Position numbers and translations under genes: made by a program. From Anaeromyxobacter_A sp035636195 (GTDB taxonomy: Bacteria > Myxococcota > Myxococcia > Myxococcales > Anaeromyxobacteraceae): 7,809 nucleotides of DNA. The stretch spans positions 1 through 7,809 of the forward strand of contig DASPZP010000033.1 in the NCBI GenBank assembly GCA_035636195.1, read 5' to 3'. Below, in pieces: positions 5,992 through 7,809 of the stretch (positions are counted from its first letter, which is position 1; each line of letters opens with the position of its first letter). The notes below the pieces were generated by a model, which searched no databases, was not told where the DNA came from, and saw only the letters and a list, made by a program, of their open reading frames with translations.

Positions 5992-7479
5992 GTGCCGCGC
6001 TCCGCACGCCGCGCCGTCGCCGTCGCCGCTGCCCTCGCGGCCGGCGCCGCCGTGCTGCGCGCGCTCGCCTTCTCCGGCACGGAGCTCTACACGGACGAGG
6101 CGTACTACTGGCTCTGGTCGCTCCGTCCCGCCGCCGGCTACTTCGATCACCCACCGCTCGTGGCGTGGCTCATCGCAATCACCGCGCCGCTCCTACCCGG
6201 CGAGCTCGGGCTGCGGTTGCCGTTCCTCCTCGCCGGAGGGTTGACCGTCCTCTTCGCCGCGCTGCTCGCCGGCGAGCTGTGGGAGGGCGCGGACCACGTC
6301 GCGCCCGGCGCCGGCGGGCCAGGCTGGGGGAAGGGCGTCGCCGTGACCTGCGGCGCCTTGCTCTGTGCGAGCCAGCCCATGATGTGCCTCGTGGGCGGGA
6401 TGGCGCTCCCCGATGCCCCGGTGGCGGCCGCCTACACGGCAGCGCTGTGGCTCCTCGCGCGCGCGCGGGGCGCCCGCTGGGTGTGGGCCGGCGTCGCCGT
6501 CGGCGTGGCGCTCCTCGCGAAGTACACGGCGGCACTGCTCGCGCCCGCGCTCCTCCTGCTCGTGGTGTGGGACGGCGAGCTCCGGCGCGACCTGCGCCGC
6601 GCCTGGCCCTGGCTGGGCGGGCTGGTCGCGGTCGCGATCTTCGCGCCGAACCTCGCCTGGAATGCCCGGCATGGCTTCGTCGCCATCCGCTTCCAGCTCG
6701 GCCACGGGTTCGGCCAGGACGCGACGCTCCGCTCGGCGCTCGAGTACGTGGGCGGCCAGCTCGTCGGCGCCGGGCCGGTGCCGCTCTTCGCGGGTGGCCT
6801 CTTCCTCGCCCGCGCCCGCACCGCGCCGGCGAAGCGCGTGGCGGCGGCGGTGCTCCTCCCCCTCGCCATCTGCACCGTGGCGGCGCTGCGCGGCCGGGTC
6901 GAGGCGAACTGGCCCGCGCTCGCGTACCCGGCGCTGGCGGCCGCGGCAGCCGCGCTCCTCGCGCGCGCCACGGCCCGAAGGCGGGCCGCGCTCACCGGCG
7001 GGTCGGTGGCGCTCGCGCTCGCGCTCCTCGCCACGTTCGGCCTCGAGCAGCGCCGGCCGCACCTGCTCGCCGGCACGCCGGCGCTGGGTCGCTTTCAGGG
7101 CTGGCGCACCTTCGGTGAATCGGCCAGGCGCGTCGCCGACCGGGCCTGCGCCGGGCTGGGCTGTCCGGCCGATCACCCGTTCGTTTTCACGGATAGTTAT
7201 CAGACCGCGGCGGCCGTCGCGTACTACGGGGGATTCCGCCGGCTCGGCCCGGCCGCCGAGCGTCCCTCGGAGCTCGACCTGTGGGACGATCGCCCCGCGC
7301 CCGGCGAGCCGTTCCTGTTCATCGGCACCGCCCCGCCGGGCGCGAGCTTCCGCGCGCGCTTCGCGGCGACCGGCGAGGGAGCACCCCTCAGGACGCCCAT
7401 CGTCCACGCAGGCGAGCGCCTGCGCGATCTGGTCGTCACTCCCTTCTCCCGGTTCGTCGGGGACGCGCCGGAGCGATAG
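5992..7479 (+). CDS. GT39/PMT_2-type membrane glycosyltransferase
   Basis: A 495-residue polytopic inner-membrane protein of glycosyltransferase family 39 (ArnT/PMT_2 type). Family members use polyprenyl-phosphate sugars to glycosylate lipid A, other glycans or proteins on the periplasmic face. After a basic N-terminus and first helix comes the periplasmic-loop acidic pair in YTDEAYYW (D35, E36), then FDHPPLVAW (51-59). Further family segments are LAKYTAALL (175-183), APNLAWNARHGF (218-229) and VEANWPALAYPA (303-314). The C-terminal 140 residues form a soluble, probably periplasmic domain with C386 and C391, a possible disulfide. Acceptor and sugar cannot be deduced. Start choice: GTG 5992 gives MPRSARR directly before the helix and sits six bases after a -10-like box. 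An ATG at 5974 adds six residues (MHYHAR) and is the alternative; neither has a Shine-Dalgarno. It diverges from metH and converges with the small gene, whose stop is 9 bp away. Confidence 0.9.
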   Translation: MPRSARRAVAVAAALAAGAAVLRALAFSGTELYTDEAYYWLWSLRPAAGYFDHPPLVAWLIAITAPLLPGELGLRLPFLLAGGLTVLFAALLAGELWEGADHVAPGAGGPGWGKGVAVTCGALLCASQPMMCLVGGMALPDAPVAAAYTAALWLLARARGARWVWAGVAVGVALLAKYTAALLAPALLLLVVWDGELRRDLRRAWPWLGGLVAVAIFAPNLAWNARHGFVAIRFQLGHGFGQDATLRSALEYVGGQLVGAGPVPLFAGGLFLARARTAPAKRVAAAVLLPLAICTVAALRGRVEANWPALAYPALAAAAAALLARATARRRAALTGGSVALALALLATFGLEQRRPHLLAGTPALGRFQGWRTFGESARRVADRACAGLGCPADHPFVFTDSYQTAAAVAYYGGFRRLGPAAERPSELDLWDDRPAPGEPFLFIGTAPPGASFRARFAATGEGAPLRTPIVHAGERLRDLVVTPFSRFVGDAPER

Positions 7480-7488
7480 ACCCGAGCG

Positions 7489-7809
7489 TCAGGGCGGCGT
7501 AGCGGGAGAGTTCGCCATCCCGCAGTCTTGCTTGGTCTGCGCGGTGTCGAGCAACCGGCACTGATCCGGGTGCGCCTCGAAGTCGGGGCATTTGCCGAGG
7601 AGCTGCGCGCAGACCTTCTGCTCGGCATCGCCCGGCTTGACCACGTTGCCGAGCTCGTTCCGGATGGACGCCTTGCAGCTGTCGCGCAGCGATCCCACCG
7701 GCTGGCAGCTGCAGATGCGGTCGCCCAGGTCCTGGCATGCCGAGCCGCAGGGCCCCGGTGAGCGTGGAGGCGGCGAGCGCAGCGGCGAGGAGGAGGGTCG
7801 TCTTCGTCG
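7489..7809 (-). CDS. Cys-rich exported (lipo)protein, partial, apparent frameshift
   Basis: I do not recognise the family. Read from the right edge, one frame (7807-7751) encodes TKTTLLLAAALAASTLTGA, a clear signal-peptide core whose start codon lies beyond the window. A second frame, displaced by one base, encodes an 86-residue mature-like domain from Cys at 7749 to the TGA at 7491-7489. It has nine cysteines (mature positions 1, 5, 13, 15, 25, 47, 54, 64, 76), beginning CGSACQDLGDRICSCQP and ending in a Pro/Ala tail. The frames meet at a GGGGCCC run (7756-7750 as read on the minus strand), so removal of one base would join them as ...TLTGACGSAC. C1 would then be the lipidated Cys, leaving eight cysteines for four disulfides. 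The lipobox (TGAC) is imperfect. Without the shift, only a GTG at 7698 could start a 69-residue piece lacking a signal. It may be a sequencing indel or a decayed gene. Confidence 0.55.
   Translation of the reverse strand, partial: RRRRPSSSPLRSPPPRSPGPCGSACQDLGDRICSCQPVGSLRDSCKASIRNELGNVVKPGDAEQKVCAQLLGKCPDFEAHPDQCRLLDTAQTKQDCGMANSPATPP

Noticed and set aside
5894..6154. N-terminal extension of metH by 87 codons.
   Set aside because: The added residues are Arg-rich and unlike any MetH, they overlap the divergent glycosyltransferase, and the promoter-like hexamers lie inside them. MTFREAVGRR at 5893 matches where MetH proteins normally begin.
1616..6244. A 1542-codon open frame on the plus strand spanning the transporter, antisense metH and the glycosyltransferase start.
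   Set aside because: It is an artefact of high GC: the product is Arg/Ala/Gly/His-rich low-complexity sequence, overlaps three clearly coding genes in other frames, and shows no domain. Lack of stops here follows from GC-rich third positions of metH.
6454..6466. Alternating GC run (CGCGCGCG) inside the glycosyltransferase gene.
   Set aside because: It simply encodes an Ala-Arg-Ala-Arg stretch in the protein; no evidence of a microsatellite or regulatory role.
6193..7407. A 404-codon minus-strand frame antisense to the glycosyltransferase.
   Set aside because: Glu/Arg/Gly-rich shadow frame with no motif, opposite a gene with clear family motifs and membrane helices.
7462..7490. GACGC/GCGTC inverted repeat between the convergent glycosyltransferase and small Cys-rich gene.
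   Set aside because: Only five pairs with a 19-nt loop in GC-rich DNA and no T-run; expected by chance, so not listed as a terminator.

Overview
This is a GC-rich window (about 70% by eye) from a bacterial chromosome. It carries five confidently called protein genes, a partial sixth at the right edge, and very short spacers. The MetH sequence style (GERVNSQGSKK in the pterin domain, PPFWG before the activation domain), the LEA-type lipoprotein and the Cys-rich lipoprotein-like protein suggest a high-GC deltaproteobacterial-grade lineage (Myxococcota, Binatota or Methylomirabilota/Rokubacteria type). That placement is inference from memory of protein style, not a search. No rRNA, tRNA, CRISPR array, insertion sequence or phage gene was found.

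Layout: (1) 33-509, minus: a YbhB/YbcL-type PEBP (Raf-kinase-inhibitor-like) protein. (2) 510-706: a divergent control region with a nested 26-bp dyad (580-605) and, before the next gene, two back-to-back perfect stem-loops (667-701). (3) 707-1534, plus: a lipoprotein with two tandem LEA-2/WHy domains. (4) 1566-2411, plus: a DMT/EamA transporter of the YddG type. (5) 2429-5893, minus: a complete four-module cobalamin-dependent methionine synthase, MetH, convergent with the transporter. (6) about 5992-7479, plus: a GT39/PMT_2 membrane glycosyltransferase, divergent from metH. (7) 7489 to the right edge, minus: a small Cys-rich exported protein whose signal peptide and mature part lie in different frames.

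The genes do not form an obvious pathway: methionine synthesis, small-molecule export, envelope glycosylation and envelope lipoproteins sit side by side, probably each transcribed alone or in pairs. The most interesting material is in the control sequence. metH, the transporter and the glycosyltransferase each have a -10-like hexamer ending 6-8 nt before the start codon and no Shine-Dalgarno sequence, which fits leaderless transcripts; only the PEBP gene has a clear Shine-Dalgarno. Several stop codons lie inside or against perfect inverted repeats. I see no convincing multi-gene novel system here.
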